51,818 bases of DNA from Pseudomonadota bacterium (lineage in GTDB: Bacteria; Pseudomonadota; Gammaproteobacteria; Burkholderiales; Burkholderiaceae_C), in assembly GCA_021815805.1 (NCBI GenBank), contig JAKAZQ010000023.1, positions 1 through 51,818 on the forward strand, in the 5' to 3' direction. Positions 20,150 to 29,369 of this stretch are shown in pieces. Below the pieces are notes generated by a model. It was not told where the DNA came from. It saw only the letters and a program-made list of their open reading frames with translations, and did no database searches. Numbering within the stretch: position 1 is the first letter of the stretch; every line of letters starts with the position of its first letter. The translations under genes and the position numbers were made by a program.

Positions 20150-22875
20150 GTCGCGTCCCCGGTGGCGGCGCGTGCCTGGTCGCGCAGCTGGTACAGGTGC
20201 TGCAGCGCCTCGCGCGGCGAGAGCGCGTCGCAGTCCAGCGCGGCCAGGCTGTCGAGCAGCTGCGCCACGGCGGGGTCGGGCGGCGACGCCTGGGCCGGCG
20301 CGTCGCTCGCGGCCGGCGCGCCGAACAGGTCGAGCTGCGCCAGGCGCTCCACCTGCGCCTGCTGCAGCGCCTGCAGACGCTGGCGCGCATCGCGCAGCAC
20401 CGGCGTCGGCATGCCGGCGAGCTGCGCCACCTGCACGCCGTAGCTGCGGCTTGCCGGGCCCGGCTGCACCTCGTGCAGGAACACGATGCCGGCGTCGTGC
20501 TCGACGGCGCCGACGTGCAGGTTCAGCGCCTGCGGATGATGCGTCGGGAAATCGGTGATCTCGAAATAGTGGGTCGCGAACAGCGTGTGGCTGCGGCAGC
20601 GCTCGTGCAGGTGCGCGGCGATGGCCAGCGCCAGCGCCAGGCCGTCGAAGGTCGAGGTGCCGCGCCCGATCTCGTCCATCAGCACCAGGCTGTCGGGCCC
20701 GGCGCTGCGCAGGATCGATGCCGCCTCGCTCATTTCCACCATGAAGGTCGAGCGCCCGCCGGCGACGTCGTCGGAGGCGCCGATGCGCGTGTGGATGGCA
20801 TCCAGCGGCCCGATGCGCGCGCTCGCCGCGGGCACGAAGCTGCCCATGCAGGCGAGCAGGGCGATCAGCGCGGTCTGGCGCATGAAGGTCGACTTGCCCC
20901 CCATGTTGGGCCCGGTGATGATCTGGGTGCGCGCGTTGGGCGACAGCACGCAGTCGTTGGGCACGAAGCGCTCGACCTGGGTCTGCACCACCGGATGGCG
21001 GCCGCCGCGGATCTCGATGCCGGGCACTGCCGACAGCTCCGGGCGCACCCAGTCCCAGGTGCGCGCGCGCTCGGCCAGCGCCGCCAGCACGTCCAGCCGC
21101 GCCAGTGCGCGGGCCGCGCGCTGCCAGGGCGCCACCGCCGGCTGCAGCGCCTGCAGCAGTTCGCTCCACAACGCGCGCTCGCGCGCCAGCGCGCGCTCCT
21201 GCGCCGACAGCGCCTTGTCCTCGAAGGCCTTCAGCTCGGGCGTGATGTAGCGCTCCGAGCCCTTCAGCGTCTGGCGCCGGCGGTAGTCCGGCGGCACCTT
21301 GTCGGCCTGCCCGCGCGTGACCTCGATGGCGAAGCCGTGCACCTTGTTGTACAGCACGCGCAGGTTGGCGATGCCGGTGCGTTCGCGCTCGCGCGCTTCC
21401 ATGGCCAGCAGGAACGAGCTGCAGTCGCGACCGATGGCGCGCAATTCGTCGAGCTCGGGGTCGAAGCCCTCGCCGAACACCCCGCCGTCGCGCAGGTTGA
21501 GCGCCGGCGTCTCGGCCAGCGCGCGCTGCAGCAGGTCCAGGCCGGCCTGTCCGGGCTCCAGGTCCGCGCGCAGGCCCTGCAGCGTGGTTTCGTGCGACGG
21601 CACGCAGGCGGCGATCCGGGGCAGCCGCTGCAGGCTCTCGCGCAGCGCCGCGAGTTCGCGCGGACGCGCCTGCTGCAGCGCCACGCGCGCGGCGATGCGC
21701 TCGAGATCGGCAAGCCCGCGCAGCGCGTCGCGCAGTGCGTCGGCACCGTCGCGCAGCAGCGCGGCGACGGCGTCGTGCCGGGCCCGCGCCAGCGCCTGCG
21801 CGCGCGGCGGCGCCGCCAGCCAGCCGCGCAGCAGCCGGCTGCCGGCCGCGGTGGCGCAGCTGTCGAGCACCGAGAACAGCGTCGGCGCGGGCTCGCCGCG
21901 CAGCGTGCTGAACAGTTCCAGGTTGCGGCGTGCGTTGACATCCAGCAGCACGCAATCCTCGAAGCGCTCGACCTGCAGCTCGGCCAGGTGCTGCAGTTCG
22001 CGCCCCTGCGTCTGGCGCGCGTAGTCCAGCGCCGCCGCGGCAGCGGCGTGCGCGCGCTCCAGGCCGTCGGCGCCGAAGCCGCCGAGATCGAGCACGCCGA
22101 GGCCGCGGCACAGGAGCTGGGCGCCGGCGTCGGCGTCGAACTGCCACGGCGCGCGCGGGGTCAGCGCAATACCCTGCAGCGCCTGCGGCACCGGCTGGTC
22201 GGCCGGCCACAGGGCTTCGGCCGGCTGGATGCGCGCCAGCCATGCCGCCAGCTCGTCGCCCCGGCATTGGGCCAGGCGTACCGATCCGCTCGACAGCACC
22301 AGCCAGGCCAGACCGTACTCGGGCTGGCGCCGCGATGCCGGCGCAGCGACGGCCAGCAGCACGCAGTCGCTGCGTTCATCGAGCAGGCCGTCATGCAGCC
22401 GCGTGCCGGGCGTGACCACGCGCTCGACGCGGCGTTCCACCGGTCCCTTGCTCGTCGCAGGGTCGCCGATCTGTTCGCAGATGGCCACCGATTCACCCAG
22501 GCGCACCAGCTTGGCCAGGTAGTTGTCGAGGGCCTGCACGGGCACGCCGGCCATGACGATCGGCGCTCCCGCCGACTGGCCGCGTCGCGTCAGGGTCAGG
22601 TCGAGCAGGCGCGCGGCCTTCTCGGCGTCGGCGTAGAACAGCTCGTAGAAATCCCCCATGCGGTACAGCAGCATGTGCTCGGGGTGTTCGGCCTTGATGC
22701 GCAGGTACTGCTGCATCATCGGCGTGTGGCGGGCGAGCTCCGCGTCGAGTTGCGCGGAGTCTCCGGTGGTCGGTGTTGCCGGATGGTTCAAGGTGATCGC
22801 CGTCGGGTCGGTATGCGCCGCGCGCGGCCTGCGCCGCCGGGCATTTCGGAGGGCCGTGGAGGCGGCGCGGGGCAT
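20146..22875 (-). CDS. mutS: DNA mismatch repair ATPase MutS
   Basis: 909 residues with this start. The mismatch-binding motif MGDFYELF is present near residue 72, the core and clamp domains follow, and the ATPase has Walker [14 protein letters not shown] near residue 650, then [16 protein letters not shown] (Walker B and signature) and [11 protein letters not shown]. The N-terminus is uncertain: from ATG 22875 there are 52 residues before TPMMQQYL, about 30-40 more than in most MutS proteins and Arg/Pro-rich; a TTG at 22791 would give a standard N-terminus. No start has a good ribosome binding site. Divergent from the TRIC-like gene. Confidence 0.95.
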
Positions 22876-23030
22876 CGGCCGCGGCGTCTGTGTCCGACCG
22901 CCCCCGGGCTGTTCACAGCCTGCCAGCCCTGCATTGTGCGCGACTCGCGCCGGCGCCGGGCGCGCGCCGGGTTCACGCCGGGATCATGCCGGCCTTATGC
23001 TGGCGCCGTGTCCGCGCCGGAGTCTGCCGC

Positions 23031-23648
23031 ATGCTGCATGGTTGGTTCGTCTGCTTCGATCTGCTGGGAACCTTCGCCTTCGCGCTGAGCGGCGCATCGG
23101 CGTCCATCGAGCGCCGGCTCGACGCCTTCGGCGTGCTGGTGGTCGCCTACGCCACGGCCTGCGGCGGCGGCATCGTGCGTGATGTCTGCCTCGGCGCCGT
23201 GCCGCCCGCCGGCATCACCGACTGGCGCTACCTGGCGGTCGCGCTGTGCGCCGCCGCCGTCGCGTCCTGGGCGCATTCGCTGGTGCGCCGCCTGCGCCAC
23301 CCGGTACTGTTCTTCGACGCCATCGGGCTCGGTTTCTTCGCCGTCACCGGCGCGCACAAGGCGCTCGCGCTGGGTGGCGATGCCGAGGTCGCGATCGTGC
23401 TCGGGGTGGTCAGCGCGGTCGGCGGCGGGGTGTTGCGCGACGTCCTGCTGAATCGCGTCCCGGCCATCCTGCAGCGCGAGATCTACGCCACCGCGGCGCT
23501 GCTCGGGGCCTGCATCCAGGTGCTCGGACAGCGCCGCGGCTGGAGCCCTCTGCCCACGCTGTGGTGCGCTGTCGCGGCCTGCGCGTGCCTGCGCTTCCTG
23601 GCCATGCGCCGGCGCTGGAGCCTGCCGGTGCCGGGGCGCGCATCCTAG
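23031..23648 (+). CDS. TRIC cation channel family membrane protein (UPF0126)
   Basis: 205 residues, seven predicted membrane segments in two pseudo-repeats. Each repeat ends with the family signature: GGGIVRDVCLG near 43-53 and GGGVLRDVLLNRVP near 130-143. Prokaryotic TRIC proteins form trimeric cation channels in the inner membrane. ATG 23031 is chosen since the hydrophobic domain begins there (MLHGWFVCFDLLGTFAFALSG); upstream in-frame sequence is Pro/Arg-rich. It stands divergent from mutS and upstream of the hydrolase/isomerase pair. Confidence 0.9.
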   Translation: MLHGWFVCFDLLGTFAFALSGASASIERRLDAFGVLVVAYATACGGGIVRDVCLGAVPPAGITDWRYLAVALCAAAVASWAHSLVRRLRHPVLFFDAIGLGFFAVTGAHKALALGGDAEVAIVLGVVSAVGGGVLRDVLLNRVPAILQREIYATAALLGACIQVLGQRRGWSPLPTLWCAVAACACLRFLAMRRRWSLPVPGRAS

Positions 23649-23760
23649 GAGCCTGGATATTTCATGAGTCGCCATCGTGGTCGGGCGTGACCGCGAGCGC
23701 GTGAATAATGGCCCGCATGCGCGCGCCGCGCCCGGCATGCGCGACCGACAGGAGAACCGT

Positions 23761-24471
23761 ATGGACTTCGTGTTCGCTGCGCCGCCGCCGGTGGCGCTGC
23801 CCGTGGCCGGCAGCGGCGCGCTGTTCCCGGTGCGCCGGGTGTACTGCGTGGGTCGCAACTACGCCGCGCATGCGCGCGAGATGGGCTCGGACCCGACGCG
23901 CGAGCCGCCGTTCTTTTTCTGCAAGCCGGCGGACGCCGTGCTGCCGGTGGCGCCCGGCACGACCCTGGAACTGCCGTATCCGGGCATGACCGCGAACCTG
24001 CACCACGAGGTCGAACTGGTCGCGGCGATCGGCAAGGCGGGACGCGACATCGACGCCGGCGACGCCGCCGCGCATGTGTTCGGCTACGCCGTCGGCCTGG
24101 ACATGACGCGGCGCGACCTGCAGGCGGACATGCGCCAGGCCGGACGCCCCTGGGAGATCGGCAAGGCCTACGACGCGAGCGCGCCGATCGGGCCGATCCA
24201 CGCCGCCGGCGGCCTCGCGCAGGCCCTGGCGCGCGCGCCCATCGCGCTGACCGTGAACGGCCAGACGCGGCAGAGCAGCAGCCTGGACCAGCTGATCTGG
24301 TCGGTGCCCGAGACCATCGCCCATCTGTCGCGCTACTTCGAGTTGCGCCCCGGCGACCTGATCTTCACCGGCACTCCGGAGGGGGTCGGCGCGGTCGTGC
24401 CGGGCGATCTCATGGTGGGCAGCATCGCCGGGCTGGGCAGCCTGTCGGTGCGCGTGATCGAGAGGACCTGA
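23761..24471 (+). CDS. Fumarylacetoacetate hydrolase family protein (fumarylpyruvate hydrolase-like)
   Basis: 236 residues, the short single-domain type. Motifs YCVGRNYAAHAREM, NLHHEVELVAAIGK (metal-binding Glu residues), VGLDMTRRDLQ and GDLIFTGTPEGVG are all present. The family hydrolyses C-C bonds of acylpyruvates such as fumarylpyruvate or fumarylacetoacetate. AGGAGAACC ends 2 bases before ATG 23761, fixing the start. It is followed after 3 bases by a zeta-class GST isomerase, the nagK-nagL or hppd-independent maiA-type arrangement, so together they would process maleylpyruvate (gentisate route) or maleylacetoacetate (homogentisate route). Confidence 0.9.
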   Translation: MDFVFAAPPPVALPVAGSGALFPVRRVYCVGRNYAAHAREMGSDPTREPPFFFCKPADAVLPVAPGTTLELPYPGMTANLHHEVELVAAIGKAGRDIDAGDAAAHVFGYAVGLDMTRRDLQADMRQAGRPWEIGKAYDASAPIGPIHAAGGLAQALARAPIALTVNGQTRQSSSLDQLIWSVPETIAHLSRYFELRPGDLIFTGTPEGVGAVVPGDLMVGSIAGLGSLSVRVIERT

Positions 24472-24474
24472 GCC

Positions 24475-25119
24475 ATGCGCCTGTACAGCTATTTCTACAG
24501 TTCCACGTCGTATCGCGTGCGCATCGCGCTGGCGCTGAAGGGTCTTGCCTTCGACATCCTGCCGGTCAACCTGCGCGCCGATGCGCAACGCGATCCGGAG
24601 TACCTGGCGCGCAATCCGTCGGGCGGCGTGCCGTTGCTGCAGGACGACGATTTCAGTCTGTCGCAATCCCTCGCGATCATCGACTACCTGGACCAGACGC
24701 ACCCGCAGCCGCGGCTCATCCCGCTCGAGCCGCGGCTGCGCGCCAGGGTGCTGGAATTCGCCAACGGCATTGCCTGCGACATCCATCCGCTGAACAACCT
24801 GCGGGTGCTGCGTTACCTGCAGCGCGAACTCGGCGTCGACGACGCCGCGCGCCAGCGCTGGTACGCGCACTGGGTCGCCGAGGGACTGGGCGCGGCGGAG
24901 GCGCTTGTGCAGCGCCATGCAGGTGCGGCGTCGAGCTATTGCTTCGGCGATGCGCCGAGCCTGGCCGACGTGTGCCTGGTGCCGCAGGTGGCGAACGCCG
25001 AGCGCATGCACTGCGATCTCGAGCCGTACCCGCGGCTGCGCGCGATCGTCGCGCATTGCCGCGAGCACGCGGCCTTCCAGGCCGCCGCGCCGTCGCGCCA
25101 GCCTGATTTCACCGGCTGA
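24475..25119 (+). CDS. maiA: Maleylacetoacetate / maleylpyruvate isomerase (zeta GST)
   Basis: 214 residues. The thioredoxin-fold N-terminal domain begins LYSYFYSSTSYRVRIALALKG, where the SSTSYR segment holds the active-site Ser of zeta-class glutathione transferases; QSLAIIDYLDQTHP and the all-helical C-terminal domain with NLRVLRYL follow. It isomerises maleyl to fumaryl intermediates with glutathione as coenzyme. It is 3 bases from the hydrolase gene, clearly co-translated. The ring-cleaving dioxygenase (gentisate or homogentisate) is not in the window. Confidence 0.92.
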   Translation: MRLYSYFYSSTSYRVRIALALKGLAFDILPVNLRADAQRDPEYLARNPSGGVPLLQDDDFSLSQSLAIIDYLDQTHPQPRLIPLEPRLRARVLEFANGIACDIHPLNNLRVLRYLQRELGVDDAARQRWYAHWVAEGLGAAEALVQRHAGAASSYCFGDAPSLADVCLVPQVANAERMHCDLEPYPRLRAIVAHCREHAAFQAAAPSRQPDFTG

Positions 25120-25137
25120 GCGCGGCCGCGCCCGTCC

Positions 25138-25161
25138 GGCGGCGCGGCGGACCGCGCCGCC
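25138..25161 (+). terminator. GC-rich hairpin after the isomerase gene
   Basis: Perfect 10-base stem GGCGGCGCGG / CCGCGCCGCC closing a CGGA loop, starting 18 bases after the stop codon. No T-run follows, so it may be a factor-assisted or weak terminator. Confidence 0.5.
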
Positions 25162-25503
25162 GGGCCCGACGGCCGGCGCCGTACCACGCCACGCCCGCCC
25201 GTGCGCCCGTGCGCCGGATCGCGCCTGCGCCCGAAGGCTTGGTGCGGAATCGGGCGCTGGCCGCACCCCGCATCTTGCGCGGGCGCCCAGCCCGCGCTGC
25301 GATCCGGCGCACGCCCAGCATCCCGATGCTGCACCAACGCGGCCCCCTGGGGTATTTCAACAGCCTGCTAACGCACCCGCTCCTATAGTCGATCGCACGG
25401 GGCGAAGGCCCGACGCCCGTGCGTGCTGGCGCGGTCGCCCCGGGGCCCATGTGCGGTCCGTTCGCCGCGATCCGCGGCGCTCTTCGATGGGGAGGGCTCG
25501 ACC
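25162..25503. other. Intergenic region upstream of the fimbrial operon
   Basis: About 340 GC-rich bases with no coding frame of note. The slightly A/T-richer part at 25350-25395 (GGTATTTCAACAG ... CTCCTATAGTCG) is the best candidate for the fimbrial promoter, with CTATAG as a possible -10 element. No invertible-element repeats were seen. Confidence 0.35.
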
Positions 25504-26079
25504 ATGAACATGCTGTGCATCGGCAACTGCCGCGTGGCGCTGCGCTGCCGGCTGCCGGCGGCGCTGTTCGCAGTGCTGTACCTGCTGTCGCCCGCGGCGC
25601 AGGCCAGCGACGGCACCATCACGGTGACCGGTCAGGTCACCGCCAGCACCTGCGCGATCAGTCTCGACGCGGGCGCCGCCAACACCACGGTGCTGCTGCC
25701 GACGGTGTCCACGTCGGCGCTGCCCGCGGTCGGCTCGGTCGCCGGCGCGACCCCGCTGACCTTCAGCTACTCGGGCTGCTCCAGTGGCCTGACCAGCGCC
25801 ACCGTGTACTTCGAGGCCAGCGGCACGCAGGATTTCAACACCGGCTGCCTGACCAATACCGCCACCACCGGCGCGAGCAACGTCGAGGCCTGCGTCACGA
25901 AACTCGACGGCACGCTGGCCTTTCTCGGCAAGCCCAGCGGATCGCAGGGCGTGCCCGCCGCGGCGCTCACCGGGGGCGCCGGTTCGCAGACCTTCCTGGT
26001 GTCCTACTACGCGCCCAAGGGCGCCGCCACCGCCGGCGCCTTCAGCTCCCAGCTCACCTACTCGGTCGTCTACCAGTAG
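25504..26079 (+). CDS. Type 1-like fimbrial major subunit (chaperone-usher pilin)
   Basis: 191 residues. A signal peptide ends near SPAAQA. The mature start GTITVTGQVTASTCAISL is a typical donor strand region, with the conserved disulfide formed by the Cys in STCAI and the Cys in FSYSGCSSG; a second Cys pair follows (TGCLTN and EACVTK). The C-terminus ends in the alternating hydrophobic strand FSSQLTYSVVYQ that the chaperone and usher complete. GGGGAGGG lies about 9 bases before the ATG. First gene of a four-gene operon and thus likely the shaft subunit. Confidence 0.85.
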   Translation: MNMLCIGNCRVALRCRLPAALFAVLYLLSPAAQASDGTITVTGQVTASTCAISLDAGAANTTVLLPTVSTSALPAVGSVAGATPLTFSYSGCSSGLTSATVYFEASGTQDFNTGCLTNTATTGASNVEACVTKLDGTLAFLGKPSGSQGVPAAALTGGAGSQTFLVSYYAPKGAATAGAFSSQLTYSVVYQ

Positions 26080-26097
26080 GCGAGCGGGGCGCGCCAC

Positions 26098-26868
26098 ATG
26101 CCCGATTCGCGCCGGCGCCGCGGTCTGCTGCCGGCCTTGCTGCCGGCCTTGCTGCCGGCCATGCTGCTGGCCTGGTGCGCAGTGCCGCCCGCCGCGCATG
26201 CCGAACTCGTGCTCACCGCAACGCGCCTGATCTACCACGCCGCCGCGCTCGATGCACGTATCGGCGTGCGCAACGTGGGCACGCAGCCGGCGCTGATGCA
26301 GGCCTGGATCGACGACGGCAACGCGCAGGCGAAGCCGCAGGACATGCATGTGCCGTTCGTGGTCACGCCGCCGATGGCGCGCATCGATCCGGCGCAGAGC
26401 CAGACCCTGAGCGTGGTGTTCACGGGCGACACGGCGCTGCCGCGCCGGCGCGAAAGCCTGTTCTGGCTGAACGTGCTGGACATTCCGCCCGAGCCGACGC
26501 GGCGGGCCGGCGCCGACTACATCCAGTTCGCGGTGCGCACGCGCATCAAGCTGGTGTACCGGCCTTCCGCGCTGCACGCCAGTCCGGCGCAGGCGATGCG
26601 CTGGCTGCGCTGGTCGGAGCGCTGCGGCTCCGGGCGCTGCGTGCTCGAGGTGCACAACCCGACGCCCTACGACATGCCGATCGTCGAGCTGCGCCCGGCG
26701 GGGCAGGGCGGCGCCGCGCCACGCCCCCTGCAAGGCACCGTACGACCCTTCGCGTCCAGGCGCTGGGCGGTGCCGGGTGCGCGCCCGGTGCGATCGGTGC
26801 GCTACGACGTGATCGACGATGACGGTGGCTTCGTCCATGGCTCTGCGGATCCTGCGCATACGCCGTGA
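26098..26868 (+). CDS. Periplasmic fimbrial chaperone (PapD-like)
   Basis: 256 residues. A signal peptide with a tripled LPAL motif (three 12-base repeats at 26128-26163) is followed by two immunoglobulin-like domains. Family signatures are VLTATRLIYHAAALDARI, FVVTPPMARIDPAQSQTLSV and RRRESLFWLNVLDIPP, including the Arg and Lys that anchor pilin C-termini. It escorts subunits to the usher. It starts 18 bases after the subunit gene and its stop overlaps the usher start. Confidence 0.92.
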   Translation: MPDSRRRRGLLPALLPALLPAMLLAWCAVPPAAHAELVLTATRLIYHAAALDARIGVRNVGTQPALMQAWIDDGNAQAKPQDMHVPFVVTPPMARIDPAQSQTLSVVFTGDTALPRRRESLFWLNVLDIPPEPTRRAGADYIQFAVRTRIKLVYRPSALHASPAQAMRWLRWSERCGSGRCVLEVHNPTPYDMPIVELRPAGQGGAAPRPLQGTVRPFASRRWAVPGARPVRSVRYDVIDDDGGFVHGSADPAHTP

Positions 26869-29369
26869 AGCGGCGGCTCGGGCACTGCGCAGTGCTGCTG
26901 CTCGGCGCGGCGATGGCGAGTCGCGCCGCGGCGCAGCAGACGGTGCGCTTCAACCCGCGGCTGGTGTTCGGCGGCGCGGCCGAGGCACGTGACGTGTCGC
27001 AGTTCGATCGCGGCAATCCGGTGCCCTGCGGAAACTATCGCAGCCGGGTGTTCCTGAACGGCGCGTCGCTGGGAACGCGCGTGGTGAAACTGCGCGTCGC
27101 CGGCGCCGCACCGGTGACCCAGGTCTGCCTCGACCGCGACCTGTTGCGTCGTCTCGACCTCGATCCCCGGCGCCTGCACGCCGCCGCCAGGGCCTGGCTC
27201 GGCACCCACGACGCGCCGGACTGCGAGGCGGCGCCGCGGATCGCGCCGGGCCTGCATGCCGCGTTCGACCTGACGCGGCTGCGCGTCGACATCACGGCGC
27301 CGCAGCGCATCCTGCAGCACCGGCCGCTCGGCTGGGTTTCGCCGGCGGCATGGAACAACGGCATCGACGCCGCTCGCCTGAACTACCAGCTCAACGCCGT
27401 GCGCAGCCGGCGTGCCGGTGCCGCATCCGGCCAGACCCAGATCTTTCTCGGGCTGAGCGCCGGCTTCAACCTCGGCGCCTGGCAATTCCGGCATCGCGGC
27501 ACCCTTTCGGGCGCCGGCGTGACCGGTCTGCACTACCTCGGCATCGCCAGCGACCTGCGCCACGACGTCGCCGGGCTGGGCGGCTACGTGCAGCTCGGGC
27601 AGGGGCACAGCGACGGCCGGCTGTTCGACAGCGTGGCCTATCGCGGCGTGCTGCTGGCCAGCGATCCGCGCATGCAACCGCCTTCCGAGCGCGGCTTCGC
27701 GCCGGTGATCCGCGGCTTCGCCGCCGCGCCGGCGATCGTGCGCGTACGCCAGAGCGGCGTGCTGCTGTACCAGACCAGCGTGCCGGCCGGCAGCTTTCGC
27801 ATCGACGACCTCTACCCGCCGGCGGCGGGGGCGCCGCTGCAGGTCAGCGTGCGCCAGCTCGACGGCGCCGTCTCCGGGTTCAGCGTGCCGGTGTCGCTGC
27901 TGCCGCAACTGCAGCGCCCGGGCCATGCCAGCTACCAGTTGCTGGCCGGGCGCATGCGCCCGGCGCTCGGCGCGGCGGACTGGCCGGTGCTGCTCGGCAG
28001 CCTGCTGTACGGCTTCGACAATGTCCTGACCGGGGAGTTCGGGGTGCTGGCCGCGCGCGGCTACGCCGACACCGCGCTGGGCGCGGCCTTCAATACGAGC
28101 GTCGGCGCGCTGGCGCTGGAACTGGCGCGCTCGCGCTTCGACCTTCCGGCCGGCCGGCGACGGCGCGGGCTGCGCCTGCGCGGCACCTGGAGCCTGGCGC
28201 GCGGCCGGCTCGACCTGAACCTGCGCGCGACCTATCGCTCGGTCGGCTACTACGGGGCGCAGGACGCGCTGGACAGCGGCCCCGGCGCCGCCGCGCCGAG
28301 CCCGCCGGGGCGCGCGCGCGATGACCTGCAGGTGCAGTTCACGCAAGCGCTCGGCGCGGCCGGCGAGGCCTATCTGAGCGGCGCGCGCACGCGCTATTGG
28401 AATGCCTGGCCGCGCCAGACCACGCTGCAGTTCGGCTGGACGCGCAGTTTCGGCGCGGCGCAGCTCACGCTGGCTTTCAGCCGTCAGATCGGCAGTGCCG
28501 GCGGCGGGGCGGGCAATGCCCTGAGCCTCAGCCTGTCGCTGCCGCTGGGCTCCGTGTCGAGCGCGCCGACCATGCGCTTCGGCGTGCAGCGCGACGGCGG
28601 CGGTCGCAGCAGCGCGCAATGGGATCTGTCGGGCGGCAGCGATACTCCGGACGGCCTCGGCTACGGGCTGCAGGCCGGCGCCGGGCAGGGCACGCGAAAC
28701 CTCGGTGTGAACGCCAGCTGGCGCAGTGCGGGGGGCAGTTTCGCCGCCGCCGCCACGCAATCGGAGGGCGCGCGCGGCACGATTCGCGCGCTTTCGCTGG
28801 ACGCCAGCGGCGGCGTCGTGGCCTTCGACGGCGGTGTCACGTTCACGCCGTACCTGGGCAACACCATTGCGCTGATCGAGGCCCCGGCGGCGCGCGGCGC
28901 CGCCGTGCTCGGCGATGCGTCGCGCATCGACGCGCACGGCTATGGCGTCGCCACCTACCTCACCCCCTATCAGTACGACACCGTGGGCATCGACCTCGCC
29001 CGCGCCGCGCTGTTGCAGCAGGGGTCGGCGAGGGTCGTGCCGCGCGCCGGTGCGATCGTCGCCGTGCCGCTGCGCAGGCGGCGCGGCCGCTGGGTGCTGA
29101 TCTCGGGGCGGCGCGCCGGTGGTGCGCCACTGCCGTTCGCGGCGCAGGTGCTGGGCCGGGCCGGGCGGCTTGTCGGCTATGTCGGACAGGGCAGCCGCAT
29201 CGACGCCCACCTGCGCCACGAAAGCGGCCGCCTGCTCGTGCGCTGGGGCCGTGCGGACACGCAGGCCTGCGAACTGGGTTACCGGCTGCCGGCGGCGCGC
29301 GTCGGCGCGCGGCCGCTGCGGCTGCGCGGCGCGGTGTGCGCCACGCCGGCACGGAGCGCCGCGCCATGA
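26865..29369 (+). CDS. Fimbrial outer-membrane usher
   Basis: 834 residues with a GTG start that overlaps the chaperone stop (GTGA). Signal peptide ends near SRAAA. The periplasmic N-terminal domain (about 25-150, beginning VRFNPRLVFGGAAEARDVSQF) binds chaperone-subunit complexes; a beta-barrel with a middle plug domain follows, with signature PVIRGFAAAPAIVRVRQSG and the linker YLTPYQYDTVGID; two C-terminal domains end with a Cys pair (ACELGYRLP, GAVCATP). Length and order are standard for FimD/PapC. Confidence 0.93.
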   Translation: MKRRLGHCAVLLLGAAMASRAAAQQTVRFNPRLVFGGAAEARDVSQFDRGNPVPCGNYRSRVFLNGASLGTRVVKLRVAGAAPVTQVCLDRDLLRRLDLDPRRLHAAARAWLGTHDAPDCEAAPRIAPGLHAAFDLTRLRVDITAPQRILQHRPLGWVSPAAWNNGIDAARLNYQLNAVRSRRAGAASGQTQIFLGLSAGFNLGAWQFRHRGTLSGAGVTGLHYLGIASDLRHDVAGLGGYVQLGQGHSDGRLFDSVAYRGVLLASDPRMQPPSERGFAPVIRGFAAAPAIVRVRQSGVLLYQTSVPAGSFRIDDLYPPAAGAPLQVSVRQLDGAVSGFSVPVSLLPQLQRPGHASYQLLAGRMRPALGAADWPVLLGSLLYGFDNVLTGEFGVLAARGYADTALGAAFNTSVGALALELARSRFDLPAGRRRRGLRLRGTWSLARGRLDLNLRATYRSVGYYGAQDALDSGPGAAAPSPPGRARDDLQVQFTQALGAAGEAYLSGARTRYWNAWPRQTTLQFGWTRSFGAAQLTLAFSRQIGSAGGGAGNALSLSLSLPLGSVSSAPTMRFGVQRDGGGRSSAQWDLSGGSDTPDGLGYGLQAGAGQGTRNLGVNASWRSAGGSFAAAATQSEGARGTIRALSLDASGGVVAFDGGVTFTPYLGNTIALIEAPAARGAAVLGDASRIDAHGYGVATYLTPYQYDTVGIDLARAALLQQGSARVVPRAGAIVAVPLRRRRGRWVLISGRRAGGAPLPFAAQVLGRAGRLVGYVGQGSRIDAHLRHESGRLLVRWGRADTQACELGYRLPAARVGARPLRLRGAVCATPARSAAP

